A stretch of 64,000 nucleotides of DNA, taken from contig NZ_JACHYJ010000007.1 of assembly GCF_014192745.1 (NCBI RefSeq), positions 62,001 to 126,000 of the forward strand, in the 5' to 3' direction. Under the pieces are notes generated by a model, which did not search any database, was not told where the DNA came from, and saw only the letters and a program-made list of their open reading frames with translations. Of the stretch, positions 47,819-56,643 are shown piece after piece; position 1 is the stretch's first letter; the number at the start of each line of letters is the position of its first letter. The position numbers were made by a program, and so were the translations under genes. Source of the DNA: Luteimonas sp. RC10. Its GTDB lineage: Bacteria > Pseudomonadota > Gammaproteobacteria > Xanthomonadales > Xanthomonadaceae.

Positions 47819-47850
47819 GGCCGGCACCGCACATGGTGCCGGCCTTCTTT
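47819..47850 (+). terminator. Rho-independent terminator after the XRE gene
   Basis: GGCCGGCACC (47819-47828) pairs perfectly with GGTGCCGGCC (47835-47844) around a 6-base loop, followed by TTCTTT. It marks the right edge of the lasso locus. Confidence 0.85.
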
Positions 47851-48404
47851 GCTGTGTGCCCGTCGCGTCAGAATCGGGTGACGCCGCACGCGGATGCGCT
47901 GAAGGGGTCGATCGAGAGCTCCCCGCCACGTCTGCGATGCCGGGCGTGGTGCGGACGCGATCTGCCTCCCCGGAACCGCTATGTGGCAGCGGCGACCGCT
48001 TGTGTGATCTGGACGGGATGCCGGAACGAGATCAACAGCCCAGATCCTCATCAGACGACTTCGCGGTCGGCACCACGCGCGAAGCCGCCAAAACGGCGAA
48101 GCACCCGCAGTCGCAGAAATCCCTGGCGCCATAACCAGAAAAATCTGACACGGGCCTGCGGCGCCCACCGACGTCCTTCCTGAGCCGGAACTTGCATCCT
48201 AACCTCCGTCAGCAACGCGCGATCCTTGCCTTCGGGCCAGTCGCCAGACGCGCGGGCCGGGGCAAGGAGCACCCCGGCTGCTGGCGCCTTTAGCGGAGGT
48301 GGCCGTGCCATGGACGACAACCACAATGCCTGGGCGGTCCCCCATCTCGTACGACACCGCCGCGGCCGAAGGAACGCGCTATCCTCCTTCGAGGGGAGGC
48401 CCTG
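47851..48404 (+). other. Gap between lasso locus and defence island
   Basis: About 550 bases with no supported gene. Frames on both strands are composition artefacts. A GAGGGGAGG ribosome site at its end belongs to the HNH nuclease gene. Confidence 0.4.
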
Positions 48405-49349
48405 ATGGCGTTCTGGTGGGTCAATCACAAGCAGACACGCGACCTTGAAGTCCGCGGAGGCTACCTCTGGTCGCCCTTCCGCAACGCCAACGGCGCATTC
48501 AACCAAACGTACGAGAACATGACACTCGTGCGTCCCGGCGACCTTGTGTTCTCGTATGCCGATGGCCAGATCGGCGCCATTGGTCAAGTGACCGAAGCCG
48601 CATCCGCAAGCCCAAAACCCACCGAGTTCGGCAAGGCGGGCGACGCTTGGGCGAACGAAGGTTGGCTCGTCAGCGCGTACTTCACGCCAGTTCCCAAGCC
48701 GCTCCGCCCGACGGCGCATGCGGCCACCATCGCGCCGTTACTGCCGGATCGATATTCGCCGATTCGTCGCAACGGCCATGGCAACCAATCCTGCTATCTG
48801 GCAAGCATCTCAGATGCCTTGGGCCACTTGCTGCTGGAACTTCTTGGGATCGAAACGACGCCGGTCTTCGCGTCGCGCTACAGAGTCCAGGACCCGGGGC
48901 ACGATGCCGCGTTGCTCGACGACCTTGCCCAGATCGAACGCGATCGCAGCATCTCAGACACCCAGCGCCTGCAACTCGCGAAGGCGCGTGTGGGCCAGGG
49001 CCTATTTCGCAAGCTCGTGCTGCTTGACGACCCGCGCTGCAAGGTGACAGGTGTCGAAGACGAACGCCTGCTCGTCGCCAGCCACATCAAGCCCTGGCGT
49101 GATGCCACCAATCAAGAGCGCCTCAGCGGCTCGAACGGCATCATGCTCTCTCCGCATGTCGATGCCCTCTTCGACAAGCACCTTCTGACCTTCGAGAACG
49201 ACGGACAGATTCGGGTGCACACAGCGCTGCCAAGGGACGTCCTGGACCGCTGGTCTATCCAACCAGATCGCAAGGTAGAGCGCTTCAGGCCCGAACAACA
49301 CCGCTTCTTGGCGCACCATCGCAAATGCTTCGCACAACAGCTCTCCTAA
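48405..49349 (+). CDS. HNH endonuclease with EVE-like N-terminal domain
   Basis: A 314-residue putative restriction nuclease. The first 150 residues (MAFWWVNHKQTRDLEVRGGYLWSP, LVRPGDLVFSYADGQIGAIGQV) resemble an EVE/PUA-like domain, used in related enzymes to read modified bases. The C-terminal part is an HNH fold: RCKVTG, LLVASHIKPWRDATNQERLSGSNGIMLSPHVDALFDKHLLTFENDGQI, with His in SHIKPW, Asn in GSNGIML and His in DKHLL. GGGGAGG lies 6 bases before the ATG. EVE-HNH proteins act as modification-dependent (type IV-like) restriction enzymes in some bacteria; that role is inferred here. Confidence 0.85.
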   Translation: MAFWWVNHKQTRDLEVRGGYLWSPFRNANGAFNQTYENMTLVRPGDLVFSYADGQIGAIGQVTEAASASPKPTEFGKAGDAWANEGWLVSAYFTPVPKPLRPTAHAATIAPLLPDRYSPIRRNGHGNQSCYLASISDALGHLLLELLGIETTPVFASRYRVQDPGHDAALLDDLAQIERDRSISDTQRLQLAKARVGQGLFRKLVLLDDPRCKVTGVEDERLLVASHIKPWRDATNQERLSGSNGIMLSPHVDALFDKHLLTFENDGQIRVHTALPRDVLDRWSIQPDRKVERFRPEQHRFLAHHRKCFAQQLS

Positions 49350-49374
49350 TCTTTCGCTCCCTCAAGCCTCAGCA

Positions 49375-50010
49375 GTGGACAGTATCGACGTGATCAAGGA
49401 CTTGATTGCAGCCAGCGGGCCCGGCTTACTCATCCCCGTCGTGTTGTTCGCCCTCCTCTTCTACGCGGTACGCGGACTATTTGGCCTCCACGGGCGACGC
49501 AGCCAACATCGACGCGAGTTCCTAGAGCACTGGGATCCGAAGCGCGTGGACGATGACCTGTGGCTGGAAGTGACAATCCGGCATCTCTACGGCAAGCCCC
49601 TGCCTGCCCACGTCATCCGGACCGCACTCTCGCATCCACATGCGAGCCAAGCGCTGCTTGATCTGTCCGAACTCTGGTCATTTCTGGACTACGACCCCGA
49701 GACCCGCAGTGTCAGCTGGCAGCACAAATGGCACCGGAATCGCACCACACGCGGCGCGCTGCGTCACTGGCCGGTCGTCCGCTACTTCTTGTTCGCACTC
49801 ACCAGCATGGCAGCTGCGTACTACGCCACACGCGTTGAGGGCATAAGCCAATGGGCCTTCGCCGCCCTCGCTCTGATCATGGGCGCAGCTGCCTTCCTGA
49901 GCCTATGGCACAGCGATGCTGAGAAGGTTGCGGCGAGAACTGGCGAGGCATGGATCGAGCGGATCAACGCAACTTCGACCCCTCATCCATTATCCGACAA
50001 TGCAACGTGA
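49375..50010 (+). CDS. Hypothetical membrane protein next to the HNH nuclease
   Basis: A 211-residue product from a GTG, 25 bases after the nuclease stop. An N-terminal helix (GLLIPVVLFALLFYAVRGLFG) precedes a soluble middle (DDLWLEVTIRHLYGKPLPAHVIRTAL) and two helices near residues 138-178 (YFLFALTSMAAAYYATRV, WAFAALALIMGAAAFLSLW). The family is not recognised. The short spacing suggests co-transcription with the nuclease, which would make it a candidate partner. Confidence 0.6.
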   Translation: MDSIDVIKDLIAASGPGLLIPVVLFALLFYAVRGLFGLHGRRSQHRREFLEHWDPKRVDDDLWLEVTIRHLYGKPLPAHVIRTALSHPHASQALLDLSELWSFLDYDPETRSVSWQHKWHRNRTTRGALRHWPVVRYFLFALTSMAAAYYATRVEGISQWAFAALALIMGAAAFLSLWHSDAEKVAARTGEAWIERINATSTPHPLSDNAT

Positions 50011-50361
50011 TTGGGCCGCGCGTTGTATACATACCCGCCCATCCTGGCGCTGACCGCAGTCAACTTTCAAACAGCGGCGGAGGCCGGCCATAAGGATCAC
50101 GCTACGGGCAAGCGCTAGCCCTCTATTCAGCATACCACGCCCCGCCCCAGCGTCACCTCTGCTGCGCTCCGAGAACGGCTTGGCCTTCGCCAGTCGGCAC
50201 CACGTCTATCTTATGCGGAGCTCCAGCCCAAAGCTCTTGGATTACGAGGACGCCCGCGCTGGTGACACGAGCTAGCCCGGACGTGGACGGGGAGGCGGGC
50301 CGGCACCTTCTCGGTGGGGCGTACCCTGCTTCTTACTCCAGAACCTCTAGGGTGATACGGT
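50011..50361 (+). other. Gap upstream of the two-gene membrane system
   Basis: About 350 bases without a gene. They probably hold the promoter of the following pair. No terminator with a clear T-tract and no tRNA was recognised. Confidence 0.35.
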
Positions 50362-51390
50362 ATGGAAGTTCACCAACCGGAAGCGCTAGGGGGAGCAATG
50401 CCAACGGCAAAACGGACTTTTGCTTTAAAGATTGTGAGGTTCAAAGTGGGGCGTAAGAAGGGCTACGTCCCGCCGAATATGGACGACCTACTGCGCCGGC
50501 TTATGACTGCCGCGCCGCGCGTAGGTCAAAGGCATGTACCGCCCCCGCCGCCGGCTCCTAATAGACTCGCCACCGGAACTTCATGCTTCTATATTAATCG
50601 CGCGAAGCGTCGCAACGGACGAGACGGACACTTGATCGAATGTGTCTCCTACGTCAACGGCCTGGCACCAGAGCAGACGATCCCAGATTTTACCGCCAAC
50701 TCGCTGCCTATCAGCTCGGTACCGATTGTCGATCCGGCCACTGGCCAGACACGTCAAGTGATCCACAGCTATAGGGCATTGTTCTTTGGGCAATGCGCAA
50801 TCATCGAACAGGAGAAGGGAGGGGGCGGCACGGCGACGCTTGCGTTGTCGCTTACTGCGATGCTTCGCGAGCATGTGGACCATAACCTTCCTGGCATTGA
50901 GTTCATGGACGTAATCGGCGCCGACCTTAGAAAGTCCATACAAGCGGCGGGCGGCGTTGAGCGCATAAGTGCGAGCCTTGCCACACGGACTACAAATCGG
51001 CGCCGCCCGCTTGCGTTCAGACTTAGTAGCCTGAAGCAATGGGCCGGAAATAGGGCAATAGTACATGCGGAGATTGACTTTCCGGATGGCGACAATACGA
51101 GAAAAGGGATTCAGGCGCTAGACGAGTACGCAGCTGACAGTGGTTTGGACTCGGTGACGGTGTATCTGCGCGATGGCCAGAAGATTACGGGTCTGCGCAA
51201 GTTCGTGGAGAAGCGCCGTATGGATATTCAGATTAACCCGTCCGGCAGCTACAACACATCTGACATCGAGGACACAATGTGGAACTACCTTGACGAAGTG
51301 CGCGCCCCTGACGATGAGGGCTGGCGAATTATTGATAATGCAGGGCGACCAGTTGGCGCTCAGGTTATTGATAACGATGGCGACGGATGA
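50362..51390 (+). CDS. Uncharacterised cytosolic protein, first gene of a two-gene pair
   Basis: A 342-residue protein without recognised domains. It begins MEVHQPEALGGAMPTAKRTFALKIVRFKV; ATG 50398 (MPTAKRTF) is an alternative start. A Pro-rich stretch (PPPPPAPNRLA) separates a basic N-terminus from a mixed alpha/beta body with CFYINRAKRRNGRDGHLIECVSYVNG, FGQCAIIEQEKGGGGTATLALSLTAML and a C-terminal region with LDEYAADSGLDSVTVYLRDGQKITGLRKFVEKRRMDI. Codon use is more AT-rich than the core genes, suggesting acquisition. It lies 12 bp before a four-helix membrane protein inside an island of nuclease and NTPase genes, so a defence role with that partner is a hypothesis. Confidence 0.6.
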   Translation: MEVHQPEALGGAMPTAKRTFALKIVRFKVGRKKGYVPPNMDDLLRRLMTAAPRVGQRHVPPPPPAPNRLATGTSCFYINRAKRRNGRDGHLIECVSYVNGLAPEQTIPDFTANSLPISSVPIVDPATGQTRQVIHSYRALFFGQCAIIEQEKGGGGTATLALSLTAMLREHVDHNLPGIEFMDVIGADLRKSIQAAGGVERISASLATRTTNRRRPLAFRLSSLKQWAGNRAIVHAEIDFPDGDNTRKGIQALDEYAADSGLDSVTVYLRDGQKITGLRKFVEKRRMDIQINPSGSYNTSDIEDTMWNYLDEVRAPDDEGWRIIDNAGRPVGAQVIDNDGDG

Positions 51391-51402
51391 CTGAGATCGA
51401 TT

Positions 51403-51996
51403 ATGCGCCTACTGCCGGAAGAATGGACGGCTAGCTGGTCAGCCCTTCGAGCTATGGGAGGCTTGACCGTGGGCATCGGCTTTAGTCTTCGCCATTTCAC
51501 TGCACTGATGATTCCCCTGGCCCTGGGCGGGTGGGCGGGGTGGTCTATCGTGCCGGCTTTTGCTATTGCACAGCGAGAAGACGCGCTATTCGCCCTTCTC
51601 GCTGGCGTGATCGCACTCGGCAGTTTACTAGCTGGCTTCATGGTTACTCTAATGCTTTTCTCTGGGCGCATAGATAATGCAAGTTTATTAACACTAGAAG
51701 AACTAGAGGCATATACAGAGCGAATCAAGTTCTTATTGTCTTCGCAGGCACAGACATTATTCGCATCGGTACTGAGCGCGGCATTCGCGATTACATGGCT
51801 ATGCTTCTATGCTCTTCAGTTAGACCAGGTGACGCAGCGCATAGTGGGGGCCAGTTGCTTTGGCTTCACCTTCGTTGCATTGCTTCGTTGCGTGCTGGTG
51901 CCGCTGCAGATTTACGAGATTCACGAGGCATCACTTGATGACGCAGTTTCCGACCGGCGGGAGCGAGAGCGGGCTAAATTTAAGCCACAAGGGTAA
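51403..51996 (+). CDS. Four-helix membrane protein, second gene of the pair
   Basis: A 197-residue protein with four predicted transmembrane helices: about residues 22-50 (VGIGFSLRHFTALMIPLALGGW), 63-86 (LFALLAGVIALGSLLAGFMVTLMLF), 115-138 (TLFASVLSAAFAITWLCFYAL) and 143-163. A soluble loop (IDNASLLTLEELEAYTERIKFLL) separates helices 2 and 3, and the C-terminus is charged. Size and topology are like KwaA of the Kiwa defence system, but no sequence relationship is claimed and the partner is not recognisably KwaB. Confidence 0.6.
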   Translation: MRLLPEEWTASWSALRAMGGLTVGIGFSLRHFTALMIPLALGGWAGWSIVPAFAIAQREDALFALLAGVIALGSLLAGFMVTLMLFSGRIDNASLLTLEELEAYTERIKFLLSSQAQTLFASVLSAAFAITWLCFYALQLDQVTQRIVGASCFGFTFVALLRCVLVPLQIYEIHEASLDDAVSDRRERERAKFKPQG

Positions 51997-52059
51997 CGCC
52001 TCGAGGCCGGCGCATCGTCCAAATTTGCCAGCATCACTCTACGGGCGTGGATGACCTAG

Positions 52060-53072
52060 CTGTGATCTCTCAGTAGGTTGTTCATCCGGGGCCTCTCTGG
52101 AAGATGGGGGTTACGAAGCCAACCAGCCCCCAGGAGCCCCGGATGAACCTGCATAAACATGCCCGTTTGAGTCCTCGCGGTCGAGCCCTGCTCGTGGATC
52201 GGGTCCTCGTTCACGGCCTTCGCGTGGAAGAAGCGCGGGCGTCAGCGTGCGGACCGCCTACAAGTGGCTGAAGCGGTTCCGGGAGGAAGGGCCAGAGGGA
52301 TTGACCGACCGCACTTCCCGGCCGCATGCCTGTCCCCATGCCACGCCTGCGGCCATCGTGGCCCAGGTGTTGGAACAACGCCGTTCGCGCCAGACCTACC
52401 GCCAGATCGCCCAGCAGGTGCCCGTGGCACCGAGCACCATCGCCCGGTTGTTGCGCCGTGCCGGTCTGCATCGGTTGGCCGAGTTGGAGCCGGCTGTGCC
52501 GGAGAACCGCTACGAACACGCCCGGCCCGGCCAACTGCTGCATCTGGACATCAGGAAGCTGGGGCGGATCGGCTCGCCGGGCCATCGCGTCACCGGCGAC
52601 CGGTCGCACCGCCATCGCGGCATCGGCTGGGAATATGTACACCTGGCCATCGACGATCACTCGCGCGTGGCCTTCGGATCCATCGAGCCGGACGAACGCG
52701 GCAGCAGCGCCTGCAAGGCGCTGATCCGCACGGTTCGCTATTACCGCACCCTAGGCGTGCGCTTCGAGCGGCTGCTGACCGACAACGGCTCCTGCTACCG
52801 GTCCCGCCGCTTCCGTCGCCTGGTCCGCAGGGTCGGCATGCGCCACTCGCGAACGCGGCCGTATACCCCACGCACCAACGGCAAGGCCGAACGTCTGGTC
52901 CAGACCAGCCTGCGCGAATGGGCCTACGCGTGCGCCTACGACAACTCCGAGCAGCGAGCCAATGCCTTCACCCACTGGTTGCACCACTACAACTGGCATC
53001 GCCCGCATGCCAGCCTCGGTTACAGGCCACCCATCTCCCGCATCCCGCTGAACAACGTACTGGGTTTACACA
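52060..53072 (+). mobile_element. IS481-family insertion sequence with target duplication
   Basis: The left end CTGTGATCTCTCAGTAGG (from 52060) and the right end (reverse complement from 53072, GTGTAAACCCAGTACGTTG type) form imperfect terminal inverted repeats sharing TGTG, CAGTA and GTTGTTCA. CCTAG flanks both ends (52055-52059 and 53073-53077), a 5-bp target duplication. The length of about 1.01 kb fits the family. A fossil relative is at 35012-35290. Its transposase gene is frameshifted. Confidence 0.82.
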
Positions 53073-53077
53073 CCTAG
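52143..53077 (+). pseudogene. IS481-family transposase, frameshifted
   Basis: The N-terminus starts MNLHKHARLSPRGRALLVDRVLVHGLRVEEA at 52143 and then loses frame near 52228-52245. The rest resumes one frame over as AGVSVRTAYKWLKRFREEGPEGLTDRTSRPHACPH, which is the expected continuation. A small deletion between VEEA and GVSVRT is the simplest cause. The catalytic domain is intact: HLDIRKL (first Asp), LLTDNGSCYRSRRF (second Asp) and RTNGKAERLVQTSLREW (Glu). The stop TAG at 53075-53077 is supplied by the duplicated target bases. The catalytic half could still be made from a GTG at 52247, but it would lack the first HTH. Confidence 0.82.
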
Positions 53078-53537
53078 TCCCTGCGACTGCGCAGGGTGCG
53101 CGTGTCCGACGCCTACTGTGTAGCATTTGCAACCCGCCATTTTTTCGGCAGGTCACACACACTGGCAGATGATCGGCTACAAGGAAGCACGACCTGACGA
53201 CGCACTCGGTTGATTAACGTTCATCGAGCATCAGCTTATTAATTTCGATCGCGTCCCAGTCCAAGCCGCGGATCTATTCGCGGCTGCCGAGGCCACTTGA
53301 TCCTGTGTTCGAACTCGCCAATCGCCGCATTGAACTCAGTCAGCGAAGCTGCGGTCGGCCCTGTAAATTCGCGCCACACCCTCTCCTTGCCGGTCACCGG
53401 AGCGGAAAATGCGGTCTTAATTCAACAGATTACTGATAATGAAATGTTAGTTTCCTTCCAATGCGGTGCTGCTTACCAATGGCGAGCAGGTCTAAGAAGT
53501 TAGGTAAGCATAAATCCACTATCCATTTCCGATCCGC
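53078..53537 (-). other. Gap between the insertion sequence and the NACHT gene
   Basis: About 460 bases, AT-richer toward the NACHT gene. A minus-strand frame ending at about 53212 reads DWDAIEINKLMLDER then stop, and preceding bases in a shifted frame read LTEFNAAIGEFEHRIKW. This may be the tail of a decayed gene, unrecognised. Otherwise nothing is supported. Confidence 0.35.
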
Positions 53538-56500
53538 TCAAATACGCCTCTGAACCTTCCTACGTGGCTTCTTTACCGCGGAGTCCTCAATGCCCAAGTA
53601 TCGCAGCAACGTTGCTGCCGACGAGCGTCTACGCTGATAATCAGGAAAAAGAAGCAGCCGCTCGGCAATCTCGGAATCTGACACCAGCCCACGCGCGTAC
53701 CAAGCTAACGTTAACGCCCCCATCTCCACATGGTCATGATATGTCCCGGCCTTACTAACTGCAGCTTCTTCGAGGAATCGATTAACCAAATTAGGCTCCA
53801 ATCGAAGTTCCACCTTCTCTACAGCCGGCAGTGACGAGACTGCCCACGCAAAAAATCTTGAGTCCGGCTCGCCAATTCGCTCGCCCCATCTTCTTGACAG
53901 CTTATACAAGGCGTCCTCTAGACAATCAGGAGCGGTCCTTAAGCACTGACCAATCCACGAGAGAGCCCACGCAGCACAGAACTGCACTTGAGGCACGTCT
54001 GAATCTAGGCAGCCTACAGCGACCTCAGCCGAAGCACTCATAATTGCTTGGCCGTCAGACTTTATAAATTCGGAGCTATTCCTTATTCTGTAAGCTGCAT
54101 TCATCATAAGGACCAGTAACGCAGCCTGCCGCTCAGCCAAGGCGCAATTAACTTCGCCCAAGATCAGTTCAATAAAACCTAGATCATCCAGCCGGGCAGA
54201 CCTCGGCTCGTCATTCAACACCATCTCTGAATATACCGAGCACACTTGCGAATAATTACGTGACCTCCCCCAAAACTTTTTCTTCACGGAAGCCCTAACG
54301 AGGTGGCCAAACTTGCCGGCAATCAAAGTCTGCACTAGGTCGCTGCCGGATCGTTCGGCATTATCTATTATCAGATCAAGCGCTTTCTCAAGCACCCCGC
54401 CCGATATCTGTATGTCTTCTTTGAGGCAGCTCGTAATTGTCGAAAGCTGAATAGATGGGAACTTTCCTCGTGCAGCATCAAGCTCACAGCTCTCAATCAA
54501 ACGACTAACTAAACCACCTGCTTTACGACCAGAAATTGCTGACGACAAGCTAATAACTTCCGACCAGCGCTCATTATCATAATAAGGACCCAAGAGATCA
54601 GCTAACGGAGCCGCGTTATCTCGGCCCTTGAACTGTTCTTCAACCAACCCCCTAGCTGACAAGTACTCTTGAAAAGTTAAATGCCTGAATTCATAAACTG
54701 GCTGAGTTAACCCATCGATCCTCGCGTGCCCCGACTGTAGGATCAAACTGCTCCGATGCTCAATTCTTTCTAAAAAATCTGAAGGAGATACCTTGCTAAA
54801 CTGGAGTTCGTCAGCTAATTCCAATCTTGCATCCTTAAGAAGATCCATTAGATCTCTATGGCCAATTTGCTGCAGGCCACTCTTAAACATCTCCAGCGCG
54901 ACATATGATAGCTGCGCAAGCGCTTCCTCCTCATCTAGCGGCGCATAGCCTTCCACATTCCATGTCCGCACTAATACGCGAATGGCTTCTCGATACAGAG
55001 ATGACCTGCTACGAGGCAATTCCCCCACGCTCCGCTTAACGACTAGAAGGGTGGTCAGCAGAAGAGGATTTTCTCCTAACGGCCTGATACCATTATTCGT
55101 AAGTATTGCCATAGCAACATTACGTGATTCCGATCTTACAGCTTCAGTGTCTGCCACAACCTCTGTATGCCACTTCTCACACAAGGCCACAACGTCGTCA
55201 GATGAGAGGGGCGCAATTCGTGCCGGCTTAAAAACACTTGCAACCGCCCCAGCGACTATTCTGAATCCAGCTTCGCGAGAAGTGGTGACGGCAGCAATCC
55301 GCGGAAACATCGACATGAAAGTCCGAAGATGCTCCGCAAATATTCTTCTATCGGATTCCGAGGATATCTCGTCAAGCCCATCTACCAAGAGAAGCACTCG
55401 GCCCGACCGCAATCTTTCGTGGATATCCACTCGGAACGCGGCAGCTTCTTTGTCATTCATGCCCGCGTAGCTCGGTATAGCCCCTATGATCTCCTGAAGC
55501 GACCAATGAACGCGATCTTTCAGCTCTCGGCAACGCAAGAATACCGGCATCCAATCGCCAAGCGGGAGGCCATCATCAATCTCCGACCGCCTTTCAGGAG
55601 ATGAGTAGGCAGTTGCCAATCGTTTAAGGAATGTGCTTTTGCCACCTCCAGGAATTGCAAGCAAGGCGAGTCGATTGGACTGACCGAGCATTGCTCCTAG
55701 TGACAAGGACTCTACCGAATCCATCTTCGACTCAGTCGCGTTTAAGTCTTCTGAAGGATCAAGTGGCAGATAGTGTGCACGCAATGGAACAAAAAGCCTT
55801 TCAAGCCTTAGCCTTGTCGCACTTAACTCAGTATCCGCAGGTAGACCGTCAAGCTGAATATATCCGTACTCGTGTGAGACCCAGTTTCGGTAGACGTTCT
55901 CAGCGGCGGCAAGTGCTTCGCCATCAATGTGATTCCCCGGCGGCGCCAAATGAATCATGCCTGCGAGCGACGAATCACCTTCTTTCATATCGTCGCTAGT
56001 GACCTGAAGGGCGATACTACTCGCTATGGGCGTACCATCCGCATGAATCAGCGAGTAATGCGTCCTTTCCTTAAATTTCGAGTAGAAAACTACCCAAAAG
56101 TAGCCGAGCTGATGGGCAATTAACTCCCCGCCACTCATCTCAAGGATGTTCGAGTCTTTACCTAAGCATTGACTAGATTTTCCCACGGCCACTTCAAAGG
56201 GGACCACTACGCGCGAGGCGACCAATTGCTCGACGACATCTTCGCCGTTTAATAGGATCAACCCATCACTGCCTGATTCACGCTCTTGCTCAATGGCACT
56301 TTCACTGAAACCTGCTAATGAGAGGAAATAACCCTCCACCCGTCGCCCTGGAAATTTAATTCGCTCGCGAGTGAGAACGCCGAGGAATTTATTAAGATCT
56401 GCGCCACCAATTTTCACTGAGTGAGCTTTGCATTCAGCTCGCACGCTTCTTGCTTCAGTTCTGTGCTCACCTTGGAGGTCTATTTCCCGCCCAGTTTTAT

Positions 56501-56618
56501 GCACATCTACGCGTATCTCGTCGTATCCGATCGCGAAGAATAGATCACGACTTATCCTAGTGAATAGATCCCCCGTAGCGTTCGATCCGTCCGCAATCAG
56601 CCTAATTCCTTTTGACAT
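53538..56618 (-). CDS. NACHT NTPase fused to a PD-(D/E)XK nuclease-like domain (bNACHT-type defence protein)
   Basis: A 1026-residue STAND ATPase. The N-terminal domain (1-130) looks like a Mrr/restriction-endonuclease fold: GREID (Asp47), then VRAECKAH giving Glu62-x-Lys64. The NACHT module has Walker A IPGGGKST (about 322-329), Walker B RVLLLVDGLDEIS (407-419), and further motifs (AAVTTSREAGF, TSREAG sensor; FRHLTFQEYLSARGL at the end of the module). About 400 helical residues form the C-terminal sensor. The gene is markedly AT-rich against its neighbours, indicating transfer. Related bacterial NACHT proteins sense phage components and activate a nuclease; this is inferred. GAAAGGA precedes the ATG. 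It starts just past the aceE terminator. Confidence 0.88.
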   Translation of the reverse strand: MSKGIRLIADGSNATGDLFTRISRDLFFAIGYDEIRVDVHKTGREIDLQGEHRTEARSVRAECKAHSVKIGGADLNKFLGVLTRERIKFPGRRVEGYFLSLAGFSESAIEQERESGSDGLILLNGEDVVEQLVASRVVVPFEVAVGKSSQCLGKDSNILEMSGGELIAHQLGYFWVVFYSKFKERTHYSLIHADGTPIASSIALQVTSDDMKEGDSSLAGMIHLAPPGNHIDGEALAAAENVYRNWVSHEYGYIQLDGLPADTELSATRLRLERLFVPLRAHYLPLDPSEDLNATESKMDSVESLSLGAMLGQSNRLALLAIPGGGKSTFLKRLATAYSSPERRSEIDDGLPLGDWMPVFLRCRELKDRVHWSLQEIIGAIPSYAGMNDKEAAAFRVDIHERLRSGRVLLLVDGLDEISSESDRRIFAEHLRTFMSMFPRIAAVTTSREAGFRIVAGAVASVFKPARIAPLSSDDVVALCEKWHTEVVADTEAVRSESRNVAMAILTNNGIRPLGENPLLLTTLLVVKRSVGELPRSRSSLYREAIRVLVRTWNVEGYAPLDEEEALAQLSYVALEMFKSGLQQIGHRDLMDLLKDARLELADELQFSKVSPSDFLERIEHRSSLILQSGHARIDGLTQPVYEFRHLTFQEYLSARGLVEEQFKGRDNAAPLADLLGPYYDNERWSEVISLSSAISGRKAGGLVSRLIESCELDAARGKFPSIQLSTITSCLKEDIQISGGVLEKALDLIIDNAERSGSDLVQTLIAGKFGHLVRASVKKKFWGRSRNYSQVCSVYSEMVLNDEPRSARLDDLGFIELILGEVNCALAERQAALLVLMMNAAYRIRNSSEFIKSDGQAIMSASAEVAVGCLDSDVPQVQFCAAWALSWIGQCLRTAPDCLEDALYKLSRRWGERIGEPDSRFFAWAVSSLPAVEKVELRLEPNLVNRFLEEAAVSKAGTYHDHVEMGALTLAWYARGLVSDSEIAERLLLFPDYQRRRSSAATLLRYLGIEDSAVKKPRRKVQRRI

Positions 56619-56643
56619 TTTTATTCCTTTCTGCGTACATATA

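Noticed and set aside
48051-48719. Minus-strand open frame of 222 codons at the start of the HNH gene
   Set aside because: It overlaps the HNH gene on the opposite strand, and its product has no motif, whereas the plus-strand gene has a strong ribosome site.
50362-51996. Assignment of the two-gene pair as the Kiwa system
   Set aside because: Only the number of helices and the protein sizes agree. No KwaB (DUF4868) motif is visible and the gene order is reversed.
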